Of a DNA stretch of 64,000 bases, positions 38,710 to 51,266 are shown in pieces. The stretch covers positions 101,803,796-101,867,795 of the forward strand of contig NC_081412.1 in NCBI RefSeq assembly GCF_030272615.1, read 5' to 3'. The notes below the pieces were generated by a model, which saw only the letters and a list, made by a program, of their open reading frames with translations, was not told the origin of the DNA and did not search any database. Position 1 is the first letter of the stretch; every line of letters begins with the position of its first letter. The position numbers and the translations under genes are program-made. The DNA is from Cryptomeria japonica (taxonomy: Eukaryota > Streptophyta > Pinopsida > Cupressales > Cupressaceae).

Positions 38710-40141
38710 GAGGATCCAATTATTACTGAGATGGGGGGTGAATCAGTATTGATACCAATTTAAGACTTTAAACCTAAATCTAACTTCATTTACTGCATAT
38801 GCCAATTCATAAAATAGTATTGTTAATCTCTTATAAATCTCTAATAAACTATTATAACTAGTGTATTCATAAATAATGAATAAACTAAAGATAATCAATA
38901 ATATCACATGAAAATCATTCGACACATGAACACAATATTTTTAACATTGAAACCCAAATAGGCAAAAACCACAATGGGAGTTAGTACCCACAAATATTTA
39001 TACTCTTTTGAAGTATGCCCTATTAGAAGATTAAAATACGCCTTGTTAGGAGAAGACCCTATTAGGAGTCACCAAGATAAGAGATTTGGATGTGCAGCTC
39101 GGTTAGGAGCTTAATGACTAGTTAGGATCAACCTCGTGAGAGGATTTACTACTTTTTTGGAGAGCTACCCTATTAGGGGATTTACAAGATTAAGGCATGT
39201 TAGGACCTACCCAGTTAAGGGATTTAATCTATTGTAATTGTTAGAGAACAACACTAAAAGAGTGATTTGTTACTTGCACTTCTTAGCTTGTTAAATAAGA
39301 TCAAGTTATGCTTCACTATCTACAACTCACAGGCATATCTCACTCTTCTCTAAGATCATCGACACAATAAACATCAACTAAGCCAACATAAATAATTCTT
39401 TCCACTAGGTCAGCCACTAAACCCTAAATTACATCATAGATCATCACAGATCTTTACAACTTATTACAAATCATCATATGGATCATTACAATCAATTATA
39501 AATCAATATCAGTCATTGAATGATCATAATTCATCATGGCAAGTCAATCTGGTACAAAGTCAAACCCTTAGCTCAGTCCGTTAAGCACTTTACACATTCA
39601 AAAGAAATTCACTCTCCATAGCACCAAAACATATTTCAAACATTTCACGCAGTTTGTGTTCCATTATCATCAACACGTGAACTTTTTTTCTATCACCACC
39701 ATACCAAAAATCATTATCGGTTTGATGATTTCATCACCGGTTCTAAAACCCTTCTTAAACCATGGCAAAGCTTCATCAAAAATTAGAAATATGCCTTCCA
39801 ATAGTCATCACCATATGTGGTTCCGGTTAGATACTCATTACCATGATGAAAGCTTATATTCCAAACTGTAAATCACCAATCATCACAAATCATCCTTTCA
39901 AAGTAAAACATCTTTGCATATACTGGTTAAATTCCTATTTCATAGACTTTTGTATCTTGCCAGTAAACCTTGTCTCCAGTAGACTAAATCACTTAGATGA
40001 CAAACCAAACATCAAGAAACATCATTTAACATCATTTAACATCAGTTGCCATCAATGACAACACAAATAACTGATCAAGTCATTTAATCACAAAATCTCA
40101 ATCTCTTCATCACAGATAGTTTTCTATCCTCTACCGGACAA
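38710..40141 (-). mobile_element. C2 5' LTR (right end not fixed)
   Basis: Starts near 38710 (minus-strand end CCTCA). It has the block TGATTCACCCCCCATCTCAGT (minus, about 38725-38745), the GTGGTTTTTGCC..TTGGGTTTC block (38949-38972, minus) and an array of CCTAATAGGG-like motifs (38995-39240). No clear TGTTG start was found to the right, so the LTR may end anywhere up to the GA-rich tract. No gene seen. Confidence 0.6.
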
Positions 40142-40142
40142 G

Positions 40143-40180
<38 letters not shown>

Positions 40181-40287
40181 GGGGAGGGGGTAAGAGAATA
40201 GGAGATAGAAAGAGAGGGAGAGAGAGGGGAGAGAGAGAGGAGATTGGGAGAGAGGGAGAGGGAGGGAGGAGATGGGGAGAATAGGAT

Positions 40288-40343
<56 letters not shown>

Positions 40344-40540
40344 GGGTCAAGAGAGGGGGAGGCAGAGTGGGGAGAGGGAGAGGGATGGGGAGAGAAAGAG
40401 AAAAGGGTGAGAGAATCGACAAAGAGAGAAGTGTGAGGGGGAGAGATATGAGATAGAAGTCAAGGAGAATAATTAGGGCTCATAATAGATAGAGATGGTG
40501 ATGGGGGAAGGAAGATGAGAGAGAGAGGAAAAGAAGAGAG
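40142..40540. repeat. GA-rich low-complexity tract
   Basis: Almost pure A and G, including (GA)n runs at about 40148-40178 and 40290-40340. The open frames (Arg-Glu or Leu-Ser repeats) are artefacts. Confidence 0.9.
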
Positions 40541-40568
40541 ACATGCATGTATACAAACATATACATAC

Positions 40569-40580
<12 letters not shown>

Positions 40581-40615
<35 letters not shown>
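40581..40615. repeat. TA microsatellite, left half
   Basis: (TA)n preceded by (ATAC)n. It continues at 42088-42148 on the other side of the solo LTR. Confidence 0.85.
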
Positions 40616-40619
<4 letters not shown>

Positions 40620-42082
40620 GATCAAGAATTTGATTAACATCAAAGCAAATGGATATTAGCTAACCACAAAGCCAAATTGCAATGAAATAAATCCTAATTA
40701 CAATCAATAGAATAATTGAAAGCAAGACACTCAAAATAAATGAAAATCCATCACCAATGCCTCTTTCAATTGACCTCCATTGTTCTCCTTTCTCCTCCAA
40801 ATAGCGGATTTGTGTGGATCTCTCCTACAAGTGCAAAAGCATGAAGCAAGATTGATTTTGATAGCGCGAGGATACCTGAAGCATTGTTGATTGATCTCCT
40901 TTGATTGAAGAAACTCATCCAATTTATAGACAAATTGGAGAGAGGACAAGATTAGCATGAAATTGATATTAGAGGCAATTGATTTCAAAAATGGCAAAAT
41001 TGAGTTGAAGGAAGAAGGTTATGACACCTTCTATGTCATAAATTATGACATATTGCCAATGCAAAGGTTAGAGGACTAAAAGCCTATGACATCTTGCTAT
41101 GCCAATGGTATGACGCATGAGAAATTCATGCTTCCACCGAAGCACAAAAATAGGGAGAGACTAGAGAGGAATTGATTAGAAAATGAGGTGGAAATTAGGA
41201 ATTAGGAAAATTAGAAATGATGAAATAGAAATTAGGTGAATTAATTAATAGGCTTTCATCCATTAATTAATTCATGAAAGAGACCTAGGACTAAAAAAAT
41301 AGATTTATTTAACCCGCAAAGAATAAGAAAAGGATTAAATGAACAAATCATAAAACCCTAGAAATAAGAGGACAAGGAATTAGGTCAAGACAACAAGAAA
41401 TTAATGTACGTTCGATCATGATTCTAACTGACAAAGGACCAATGTTGATAAATGATTAAAATTGGTTGACAAAAAATCAATGACAAATTGACCAAGATTG
41501 ACAAGGAGATCAAATCGAAAAGTGCCAATTGACATGATTAAAGAGGACAAGGATCAATGACGAATCGATCACAAAATGACAAAATTGGCAAGGACAAGGA
41601 TCGATGACGAATTTATCGCAAAATGACAATATTTGACAAGGATAAGGATCGATGACGAATTGATCGCAAAATGACAAGATTAACAAGGACAAGGATCGAT
41701 GATGAATTGATCGCAAAATGACAATATTTGACAAGGACAAGGATCGATGACGAATCGATTGCAAAATGACAAGATTGACAAGGACAAAACCCTAATTCTA
41801 TCATTGATTAGGATTGACGATGTCCAAAATGATGATAAATGAGCACGCACCATGATGCAACAGGATAAGATCGACCAAAATCATGACCGGAGATTGTTAT
41901 CAACAAGACCTAATTCGAAAGCGAGAAAAATGAGGAATGTAGAAGAAGGAGTCATTGCTTGCAAATGATAAAGACCAAGTGCGCAACATAGAAGAAATGT
42001 TAATGCGATGCAAGAACCCTAAAATAAGGCAATGCGCAAATGTTAAAGTATGACTCCGCAAGCATTGACCATTTTTAGATGT

Positions 42083-42087
<5 letters not shown>
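40616..42087 (-). mobile_element. Solo LTR of family B
   Basis: 1,472 bp matching the B LTR from its TGTAGATC start to GTCTATA at the end (GTCTACA elsewhere). ATATA flanks both sides, consistent with a duplication although it lies within TA repeats. It includes a shortened 47-bp array (about 41550-41780). No internal region is present, so the copy arose by recombination between two LTRs or is a remnant. Confidence 0.85.

Positions 42088-42148
<61 letters not shown>
42088..42148. repeat. TA microsatellite, right half
   Basis: About 30 TA units directly after the solo LTR, continuing the run at 40581-40615. Confidence 0.85.
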
Positions 42149-42151
<3 letters not shown>

Positions 42152-42242
42152 ACATATGTGTATTAAATGCTAAGTTTACAAGAATACATTATTATGTCTT
42201 CATAAGCCGTACTGGTTTTGTGAAACAAAAATTAATGGTGTT

Positions 42243-42276
42243 AGTTCTACATAACCCGTACGGGTTATGTAGAACT
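42243..42276. repeat. 34-bp perfect palindrome
   Basis: Half-site AGTTCTACATAACCCGT followed directly by its exact reverse complement, with no loop. Confidence 0.95.
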
Positions 42277-42356
42277 ATGAATAGTACTTTTTGTTTTTCA
42301 AAACCCATGCGGGTTATGTAGAACTATGAATAGTACTTTTTGTTTTTAAAAACCCG
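42261..42356. repeat. 49-bp direct repeat overlapping the palindrome
   Basis: The right half of the palindrome plus ATGAATAGTACTTTTTG recurs from 42310, 49 bp downstream. It is followed in both copies by AAAACCC. Confidence 0.85.
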
Positions 42357-43352
42357 AGCAGGTTTTGGCTTGGTAAGAGGGTTGGAAAATGACCCTAAGG
42401 CTTGCAAGCCCATTTTCCCCCCATTTTTGTCCCTTTACATGTTTTTCATCCTCCAACATGATTTTTCAACTTTGTCATCATTAGGTTTGCAAATGATTAG
42501 GTGGGTATCTCTAAAATTACCACCATAATCTCACACATCTTCTGATTTTTCTAACCATATAATTTTTTCTATTTTTGGACAACATTAGCATAGTACACTT
42601 TAATTTTCTTTACCAGTGCCTTGATAGTCCTCACATACATATGTCTACCATTTTTTTAATAACTTTTGATATACTTGACCAAATTCAAAATAAATTACAT
42701 ATTATTGTTCTACACTAGATTCTATACACTTTTAAAAAAATAAGTTTGTATTTTTTATTATTTTGATGCAAGTTATGCCCAGCGCACGAACACATACCAA
42801 ATTTTTAGGATGCGGTCACTTCAAAACATCATAAAAAAAAATACTCAACGAGAAACTACAAAAAAATTCACAACTTCTAGATCTCACTCTTACCTATCAT
42901 CCTACCAAAGGGTTTTGCAAAATACTAAATTTAACTATATATTTTGTGCAGTGCACAAAAACATCTATGTTATGTTTTATGAAAAAATCAAGAATAGTTT
43001 TTTGTGCGCGAGAGGTTTTACCCCCTTAATCTTATCCAATTTTAAAAAACTTTAGTAGTTTAGAAACTAGATTCAGAGTACTATAATTCTTATTCTTTTC
43101 TAAACTCCTAGTTTTGAGTGCATGACCTTCAAATATCTCTTTGAAGTTCAGGTTTACCTATTTTTCAGAAGAAGAAAAAAAAGTGGCCACTTATACCCCC
43201 CTTTTTGTTCACCATCTTGGTGCACTTACCCATGCATGCTATTTATGTTTATTTTTGTTAAGTTTCTACAAATATTGTAAAGATCTGTTAAAAATTTGCA
43301 TTGCTCTCCTCTCAAGATTAGTGAAGGTACTTAGCTTCCTTATAGTAGTGAA

Positions 43353-43650
43353 ACCAAGACAAGCATAACCAAACAAAACATGTTGTTTGAAAGGAAATAG
43401 TACTACAAAATGGGTGATATAGTCACACCAAGACAAGGATAGCCAAATAAAACTCGTTGTTTGTAAGGAAATCCTACTACAAAAATGGCTGCTACTATGA
43501 CACCAGGACAAGGATAACCAAATAAAACTCATTGTTTGTAAGAAAATCCTACTGCAAAATGGGTGTTGCAGTGAAACAAAGACAAGGATAACCAAACAAA
43601 ACTCATTGTTTAAAAAGAAAACATACTAAAAAATGGGTGTTGTAGTGATA
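43353..43650. repeat. 74-bp tandem repeat, four copies
   Basis: Units begin with ACCAAGACAAGGATAACC-like sequence at 43353, 43427, 43502 and 43576, with a partial one at 43650. On the minus strand this opens a frame with a repeat of about 25 residues, judged an artefact. Confidence 0.85.
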
Positions 43651-43880
43651 CCAAGGCAACAAGGAGGTTGCACATATTTCCCCCCTTAAGATGTCAACAT
43701 AGCCCTATGTTGATATCTTAAAGTGGAAATAAAACACAAGGATAAACACCTTCATTACCAAGGAGATATCCTTTAAGAAGCAATGCACATACACTCCAAG
43801 CTAGAAAGAGGTCACAACTCTTTTAAGAAAGGAAGAGATCTTAACAAAAAAAATATCTTCAACCAAACAGTGGGGTGTTG

Positions 43881-44660
43881 GCATGTGTTTGTCATTGATG
43901 TCAAATGGTGAGTTTGGTTATCAAACCTTTGTTATTCACTCGAATAGTTGCTTTGAAATTGGTTGAATATAAAATTGTCTACGATATTGTATAATAGAGT
44001 AGCTCCTGAAAAGGATGTCTTCTCATCAATTAGTGAATCAATTAACTCAAGTTGACATTTGTGCATTAACACTAGATGAAGATTGTCATAATTGTCAATT
44101 GTGTCTTAAGATTAGGTTGAGTTGAAGATTGATAAGCAGTGACAAAGTGCACAACTTGTGCCAATGATAAGAAGGTAGTTGGGGTCTGATGTTTAAGGAT
44201 TTGTAATAAGGTTCTTAAGTTTTGTCTTCATGGGAACAAGAAATTTGTTCACAACGACAAGAACTTAAAGAAATACATAAAACATGTGTTTGTCATTGAA
44301 TTCAAATGGTGAGTTTGGTTATCAGACCTTTGCCATTTACTTGAGTAGTTGCTTTGAAAGAAGTTAAATATGAAATTGTCTAAGTTATTGTATGACATAG
44401 TAGCTCCTGAAAAGGATGTCTTCCCATCAATTAAGGAGTCAATAATTCAAGTTGACATTTGTGCATTAACACTAGATTAAGACTATCATAACTGTCAATT
44501 ATGTCTTAAGAATAGGTTGAGTTTAATATTGATCAGTAGTGACAAAGTGCACACCTTGTGCCAATGATAAGAAGGTAGTTGGGGTTTGATAAGGATTTGT
44601 AATAAGGTTTTTAAGTTGTGTCTTCATGGAAACAAGAAATTTGTTCACAACATAACATTA
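43881..44660. repeat. 402-bp tandem duplication
   Basis: The segment starting CATGTGTTTGTCATTGA at 43881 recurs at 44283, with strong similarity to about 44660 (for example AGTAGCTCCTGAAAAGGATG in both). No gene seen. It lies just before element F. Confidence 0.85.
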
Positions 44661-44841
44661 GATAATAATCTTATTACTATTAATAGGCATTGAAATTATC
44701 AGTTTTTTAAGATGAACAACTATTTCCTATAACACAAATTTGATGGGTAGTTACCAGTCTATCCTACATAATAGATTATTGTCAACTATTTTTTGCAGCG
44801 ATGGTCATTGTTTTTAAGAAGACAAGAAACTTGTTGGATAC

Positions 44842-46087
44842 TGTTGGTTATTGTTGCTTCTAGGATATGTTGTTGTCATTGATGTCAACATATTCCTATG
44901 ATTTGATCTGGTGATTGCAAATTGGGAAGATCTTATGATCTGGTTTGTAGTGTTGATTTGTTGATCACTGTTTTTAAGAGTTCGGTATATCCTCTGATAT
45001 ATTTCAATGTGATCAGATCTAGTGCTAAATTTTTGGGATATTGCTTAGGATGGTCTTGTGTATATTCATTTGAGATGGTTCATGATTTGGTGCTCCACGA
45101 GTTATCTTTCTTCATGACAGTTGTCGGTTGGTTATGTTCTTGAGCTTTCAATGTTGACCGATGAAGATTCAATAAGTGGTCTTGGTGCAAAAATAGTTGA
45201 GGTTTCTAATGTGCTTTCTTATGTTTCCAAAGTATGTCCTATTTGTTTTGGCAATCTGCATTGATTGTTGTGCAATTTTTTGGTGGTTTCTATCAACCGG
45301 TGATGATTTACATGTTATGAAGTATTTTTGGTGGTGTAGCGTGTTGCGGTTGATCTTGGCATGATTTCCAGTGGAGTTGATCATTTGGGAATTTTTTTTA
45401 GGGCTATGTTATGCTATGTAAATCATTATATTGGTCCAATGGTTGATCTTTATGTCATTTGATGTAATTTTGTAATTGAGGATTGAGGGTTTAGCCAACC
45501 TTATTATCAAGGTTGATGATTTGTATATATAGGTGATATATTCATGTAATTTGTGTATTGATGTTGTGTTTGCATCATCATATAAAGTTTTATGTGTGAA
45601 CAAGTGATTTATCCTTTGGTGTTGAGTTTGAGGTAAGATTGGTATTGCAAGGCAGACACTTGTGCTTAATCAGAACTGTAATTAGGCATTTGGAGATGTT
45701 ATTCTTTCAGTTCACTTCTTCCGGATTGTAGTCTGAATCTTATTGTAAGTCGGTGAGACTTCCCTGAGGGTTGTAGCCTTCTCGGCCATTATATTTGAGC
45801 AATGATCTCTAACTAGTGTGCCTAAATACATGTGCATTCCCGATTGTAACATTTTCACATACTACTATAGAGTATCATCTTACTATGGGTAGGTTCCCAA
45901 TGTGGTTTTTCCCTTAACCAGGTTTTCCACATCAAAGTCTTTGTGTTGTGTGTTGTGTTGTTAATTTTCTTATATGTCTTATTGCTGATGTTTATCAGAT
46001 ATGTTTCTAGTCATTAATTTTGTGTATCTAGTGAAGACTAATTCACCCCTCCCCCCTCTCAGTATTCCTTCTTGATTGTTGCTAACA
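44842..46087 (+). repeat. F 5' LTR
   Basis: Ends GATTGTTGCTAACA at 46087, followed by the primer site. The start is taken at TGTTGGTTATTG (44842); TGTTGGATAC at 44832 is an alternative. It contains the block GTGGTTTTTCCC..GGTTTTCC (45902-45929) and ATTCACCCCTCC..CTCTCAGT (46023-46062) shared with the other Copia LTRs. Confidence 0.75.
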
Positions 46088-46088
46088 A

Positions 46089-46100
46089 TTGGTATCAGAG
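46089..46100 (+). other. Primer-binding site of F
   Basis: TTGGTATCAGAG, the common initiator-Met tRNA site of Copia elements, one base after the LTR end. Confidence 0.85.
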
Positions 46101-46128
46101 ATAGATCCTCTGGTAGAAGATTAACCGC

Positions 46129-49100
46129 TTGAGGAGATCTGGGATAGCTGCTCAAGGTGTTATCTTTAAGAAGTACAGTCTGAGATTTGATGGAAGTAAC
46201 TATTCTATATCGAAAGACCAAATGAAAGTGCGCTTGAAATGTCTTGGTGAAGATTATTGGAAGATTACAAAGAATGTCTATGTTGTTCCTCAGAACGGAC
46301 CATCTACTCTTGATGATGTTAAGGAAGATGAACACAATATTAGAGAAAAGGAAGCATTGCTTAGTGCCTTGAATGACTCTAAGATGACAAATGTAATGGG
46401 ACTTCAGACCGCACATGAGATCTAGGTGAAGCTTGAGGTGTTGTATGAAGGTGATAATCAAGTCAAGGTTGCTAAGTTGCACAGTTTGAAAGGAAAGTAT
46501 GAGACATTGAAGATGAGAGATGATGGGAACATACACTCTTTTATGGATTAGGTGAATGGTCTTGCTCTAGGTATCAGATGTGCCAGTGGAACCATTGAGG
46601 AAGATGAAATTTTTGCTAAGGTGTTGAGATCTTTGACTCCTACGTATAAACATAAGGCTGCTTCTATTGATGAGATCTAGAGTATGACTACTGTGACAAG
46701 AGATATTTATGGTTGGAAAGCTTGCTGCATTTGAGCTAAGCAAATTTGGAGAGTCACATGGAAAGTCTGAGATTGCATTTAGAGAATCTACATCTGTATC
46801 CAGTATGCAAAAATATGATCCTAATAAATGCATGATATCTAGATATGAGAGAGAGAGAGAGAGGAGAGAGAGGGAAGAGAAAGAAAGGGAGTTGGATGAA
46901 CTTGAAGCACTGATTACCCGGAGATTGCCTAAAGGTGCTAGTAAGTATGATGGAAAGTTTCCTTTGAAATGTTTCTCTTGTAATAAGATAGGACATTTTG
47001 CTTCTAGATTCCCGGAGAGAATGGCTAAATATGACAGACATGATAATTTTGATAACCATGATAAGAATGACAGATATGAAAAGCATGAGAAGTATGACAA
47101 GCCTTATAAGCCTAATCGGAAGTATAGGAATCAGAAGAATTGTTATTATGTTGTTGATGAAGGTATTACAAATGAACAGTCAGAAGGAGATGAAGTTGTG
47201 TTCCTTTCCATTAAGGAAGATGGACCTATACCCATTGAGTCCACTAGTTGTACTATTGAGGAGAAAGATTTAGCCACTAACATTGAAGAGAAGGATGAAT
47301 GGGTTATTGATAGTGGTTGTTCACATCATATGACCGGTGACAAAAGCTAATTTGTTAGTATGGAAAGATATGATAGTGGAATAGTTATATTTGGTGATGA
47401 CAAATCCTGTGTGATTCATGAGAGAGGTTCTATTTCTTTTGATGGTAAGCATAACATTTATGATGTCTTGTATGTTGAAGGTTTGAAGTATAATATTTTG
47501 AGTGTTGGACAGATGGTTGATAAAGGTTACAATATACAATTCAAGGATGAAAAATGCAAGATCTTTAATGTTTCTAATATAGAGATTGCATCTGGAACTA
47601 AGACTGAAGGTAACATTTTTCATTTGAATGTTGGTGAGAAAAGTTGTTTGATTTCTCAGATTGATGAGAGTTAGTTATGACATAGGAGAATGTGTCATGT
47701 AAATTTTGATTCAATGACCAAGATCAGTTCGACACATTTTGTTAGAGATCTGCCTCAGACTGTTAAGCCTGCTAATCTGGTATGTAAGGAATGTTAGTTG
47801 AGTAAGCAAACCAAAAATTCTTTCAATAGCAAACAATATACATTTGATGGATTGCTATATCTTTTGCATACTAGCCTATGTGGACCTACAAATGTTAGAA
47901 GTGTGCAGGGTGATAGATATTTTATGATGCTAATTGATGATTATTCTAGGATGTTGTGGGTTGTCTTTTTGAAAGAGAAATCGGAAACATTTGATAAATT
48001 CAAGATATTCAAAGCTAAGGTTGAGACTAAGTCTGGATTGAAGGTGAACTGTCTGAGATCTAATAGAGGTGGATAATTTTGTTCTAGTGAGTTCAATTCA
48101 TTCTGTGAGAAGCATGGGATTAGAAGACAATTATCTGCTCCTAGAACCCCTCACTAGAATGGAGTTGTTGAGAGGAAGAACAAAAATATTTTGGATGCTA
48201 CAAGGACTATGCTGATTGAAGGAAATGTTCTGAAGATCTACTGGAGAGAAGCTATTAGTACTACTGTTTACACATTCAATAAATTTCACATCAAAGGAGG
48301 TACAGGTAAGACTCCTTATGAGATTTTTTTTGGTCATGTTCCTATTGTGAGATATTTCAGGGTATATGGTAGCGAATGTTATATCAAGAGAGATGAGGAT
48401 ATAGGAAAGTTTGATGCTAGAAGTGATGAAGGTATTTTCTTAGGATATTCAAAAAAGAGAAAAGCCTACCAGTGATACAATAAAAGGCTAAGGAAGATAG
48501 TAGAAAGTGCAAATGGGAAGGTGGATGAGAACCTTGGGAAAGAGATCAGAGCATGTGGTTATGATGATGGACAACATATTGCTTTAGCCCCTATTCAACC
48601 TGAAGAGCCTAAGCAGAATGATTTGGTAGAGACTATGAATCCAAATGTTGCTAGTAAAGGAGTGCAGGAACCTAAGAATCAAAAAAATCAGAAGACTTAG
48701 AGGCATGTAAGATTGAATCATTCTAAAAATCAGATTATTGGTGATAATAATAAAGGTGTGATGACTAGAAGAAGATTATATGCTAAAGAGGTATGCTTGA
48801 TTTCTAAAGTTGAACCTAAAGATGTTGTTGAAACCTATAAAGATGAAAGTTGGATGAGAGAAGAAGAACTAGATCAGATTGAAAAGAATAATACTTGTGA
48901 ACTTGTGCCTAGACTTGAGGATAAGAATGTTATTGGGACTAAATGGGTATTCAGAAATAAATTGAATGAAGCCAGTGAAGTTGTCAGAAATAAAGCTAGA
49001 CTGGTCTACAAAGGAAACTCATAGCAAGAAGGGATTGGTTATGAGGAGACTTTTTCTCTGGTTGCCAGACTTGAATTTGTTAGACTATTTCTTGCTTATG

Positions 49101-49215
49101 CTGCTTATAAAGATTTCAAGGTATATCAGATTGATGTAAAATTTGCCTTTTTGAATGGTGATCTTGAGGAAAAATTCTACATTGAACAACCTGATGGATT
49201 TTCATTATCAGATGA
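46129..49215 (+). pseudogene. Copia element F: gag, protease, integrase, partial reverse transcriptase
   Basis: Gag begins near 46160 (YSLRFDGSNYSISKDQM). A Glu/Arg-rich stretch and a zinc knuckle CFSCNKIGHFASRF follow (about 46965), with the last Cys changed to Phe. Protease has an intact WVIDSGCSHHMTG (about 47300). Integrase has its zinc domain near 47690 and catalytic core at 47900-48200: Asp in MLIDDYSRM, the second Asp changed to Asn (LRSNRGG, then a stop), and Glu in NGVVERKN. Reverse transcriptase starts near 48930 (IGTKWVFRNKLNE) and stops after EQPDGFSLSDDV at about 49215, where element G is inserted. Many stops, mainly TAG. The rest of pol should lie beyond G, outside the window. 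Confidence 0.87.
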
Positions 49216-50726
49216 TGTGGTTCAGGGGCACCTCCTCAACAAGCCAATCTTAGATCTAATGATGAATATTATGATCTTAGGATCATTGTGAATGTCTTTT
49301 GTTTGTGAATTTTTTATGTATTCAATAAGGACCCCACCATGTAAACCAATGTCACAAATTAGGCATCCTGATAAGCCAATTTGGACAATTTGGAAAATAG
49401 GGGTAGTAGAATGTTTGTTTTGGTATTTTATAGGATTTTAGGGTATGTAGGTGGTGTTTGGTTGATCCAAGTTGTGTGGATCCCAAATTTGTGTTAATTG
49501 ACAACTTTATCAAAAAGTACAACTTTTCAAAATGTAACTTTTTCAAGCAAAAGTGCAACTTTTCCAATTTTGGTTGGTGTAAGATTCCCAATGACCCCAA
49601 CCTCTTAAAAATCTGGTTGGTAACCATTGGAGAAGGCTACATACCTTGTGGCCATGATTCCCAAGGTTGGTGTGATTGTGGGTTAAAGTTTGAAGGCAAT
49701 AAAATACTGAAAACAGAGCTATTTCCTAGAAATTCTAAGTTTGCAGTGGTTGTACATCATTATACGGATTGGTTATGATAAAATAATTCATGTAGTAGAT
49801 AGGGGATTGAGTCAAAAAAAATTTGGTGGTGGTCTGAGGTATTTATCCTCTGTGAGTAATGAGAACCCCTTGGTTTTTTTACTGTAACCCGGAAAGTAAG
49901 GGTTTGGCTAGGGTTTTACTTTAAAATGGCCATATCTTGCATTTCCTTCCTCTAGAAGTTCTTTCCTTCAGTGGAATGCAAGATTGGTCAGTGTATTCTA
50001 GTATTTTCATGTTTTTTTGTAGGGAAGGCTTGTTTGTGACAAGAATGAGACAAATCTAGGTTGGCATCTCCATGTGACTACCTTGCACAAAATTAGGACA
50101 GTCACCCTAAAAATTTATAGCGGTGGAAATAGGCATGTAACCCTAGAATTAGAGGTTATTCAAGGTCCCCCACATTCTCATGAAGTTGTTTTTGTAGTTG
50201 AGAGTCTTGAAATTAGTGTTGCTTTGTAAATTTGGCCGCCGAATCACCCTAATTAGGTCTCTAGACTTCTAAAGGGTTCAGACCCTTAGTTTGCAGATCT
50301 TGCTAATCCCTTTTGGGGATGAGTGTAACTCAATAAAGGGTATCTAGAAGGGTAATTAGTTTTTCTAGTTGTGTGCAATATTCTTGAGTTAAGGGAAAAA
50401 TACCCCCTCAATAGGGCTACTAGATTAGGGGGTAGGTTTCCAAAGGAGGTATAGGGAATTGATTCCTAAGCCCAAAACCAATGTTAGGAACAATTCCTAG
50501 ATGGCATGAATGGAAAATATCCAAGAACCCCAAGAGCATGAGTCATTGTGAGGAAAGTTAGGGATGTTGAAGCCTTTTACTCATCTTGAGTATGGCTAGT
50601 CAAGAGGAGTAGGAGTAATTCAAACCTTAAGGTGTGGAGTCCTTCTTTGTAGGATCCTTACTATCACTTGAAGGGTTAAAACTAAACCTTTTTGGAATTG
50701 TCCTTAAGTGTGTGAAGGGTTGTGCA
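49216..50726 (+). repeat. G 5' LTR
   Basis: Starts TGTGGTTCAGGGGC within F's reverse transcriptase and ends GGTTGTGCA, six bases before the primer site. About 1.5 kb with no gene; the 106-codon open stretch at 49458 has no recognisable motif. The matching 3' LTR is outside the window, so both ends are judged from position only. Confidence 0.65.
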
Positions 50727-50731
50727 TAAAG

Positions 50732-50743
50732 TGGTATCAGGGC
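50732..50743 (+). other. Primer-binding site of G
   Basis: TGGTATCAGGGC, the initiator-Met tRNA site with one change, as in many Gypsy chromoviruses. Confidence 0.8.
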
Positions 50744-50778
50744 TTAGGAGTGTACTTTAGACTGGAGAAGACGACAAG

Positions 50779-51266
50779 ATGTCAGAGGAAGAGGGATCCC
50801 AAGATCTCCCATCAAGGATGACCAATGTTGAGTTGGTTGTCTTGGTGAAGAAGAAGATGGCAAAGAGAAGGGTAGTCAGGGCTGAGAATCAAACCTTGAG
50901 AAATGAAATGGACCAATTGAAGGGCAAAGTGGAGAGGGGAGAGAGAGACTCTAGAGGAGATGAAGAAGGGGATCAAGAGGAGATACCTAGGTAGGAAGAG
51001 TTAGAGGTTTCTACTGACCAGAGACCCATGATGATTGTCCTCAACTCCATGGAAAGGAGCACAATGGATGTGAAGTTGGATCTGCCAATTTTTGTAGGTA
51101 AGATGAAACCTGATACAATGATGGAGTGGATAGACTCCTTGGACAATTTCTTTGAGAGTGAAGACATACCAGAGAACTTTACCCAATCCAAAATGAAAGG
51201 GGTTGCACTGACTTGGTGGAATTTCATCCAAGATGAGAGGGTGAAAGAGGGGAAGATAAGAGTTGT
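50779..51266 (+). pseudogene. Element G gag, N-terminal part
   Basis: Gypsy gag starting at ATG 50779 (MSEEEGSQDLPSRM). A short coiled coil runs at about 50860-50950, with a TAG at 50992. The gag domain (51076-51266) includes DTMMEWIDSLDNFFE and GVALTWWNFIQDE. The frame is cut at 51266 by element E. It continues at 58520, and joining the sides restores KIRVATWKK without a frame change. Confidence 0.86.

Larger units (their letters stand above)
42149..43340. other. Unassigned AT-rich sequence
   Basis: No coding region or element end recognised. It carries the 34-bp palindrome (42243-42276) and a 49-bp direct repeat (42261-42356); the rest is unremarkable. It may be older host or decayed element sequence. 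Confidence 0.5.

Noticed and set aside
40084-40456. Leu-Ser or Arg-Glu repeat proteins
   Set aside because: Translation of the GA-rich tract.
43266-43595. Minus-strand 109-codon protein with repeats of about 25 residues
   Set aside because: Matches the 74-bp tandem DNA repeat; no domain and no support for translation.
49458-49778. 106-codon gene
   Set aside because: Lies in G's LTR, no recognised domain and no related copy in the window.
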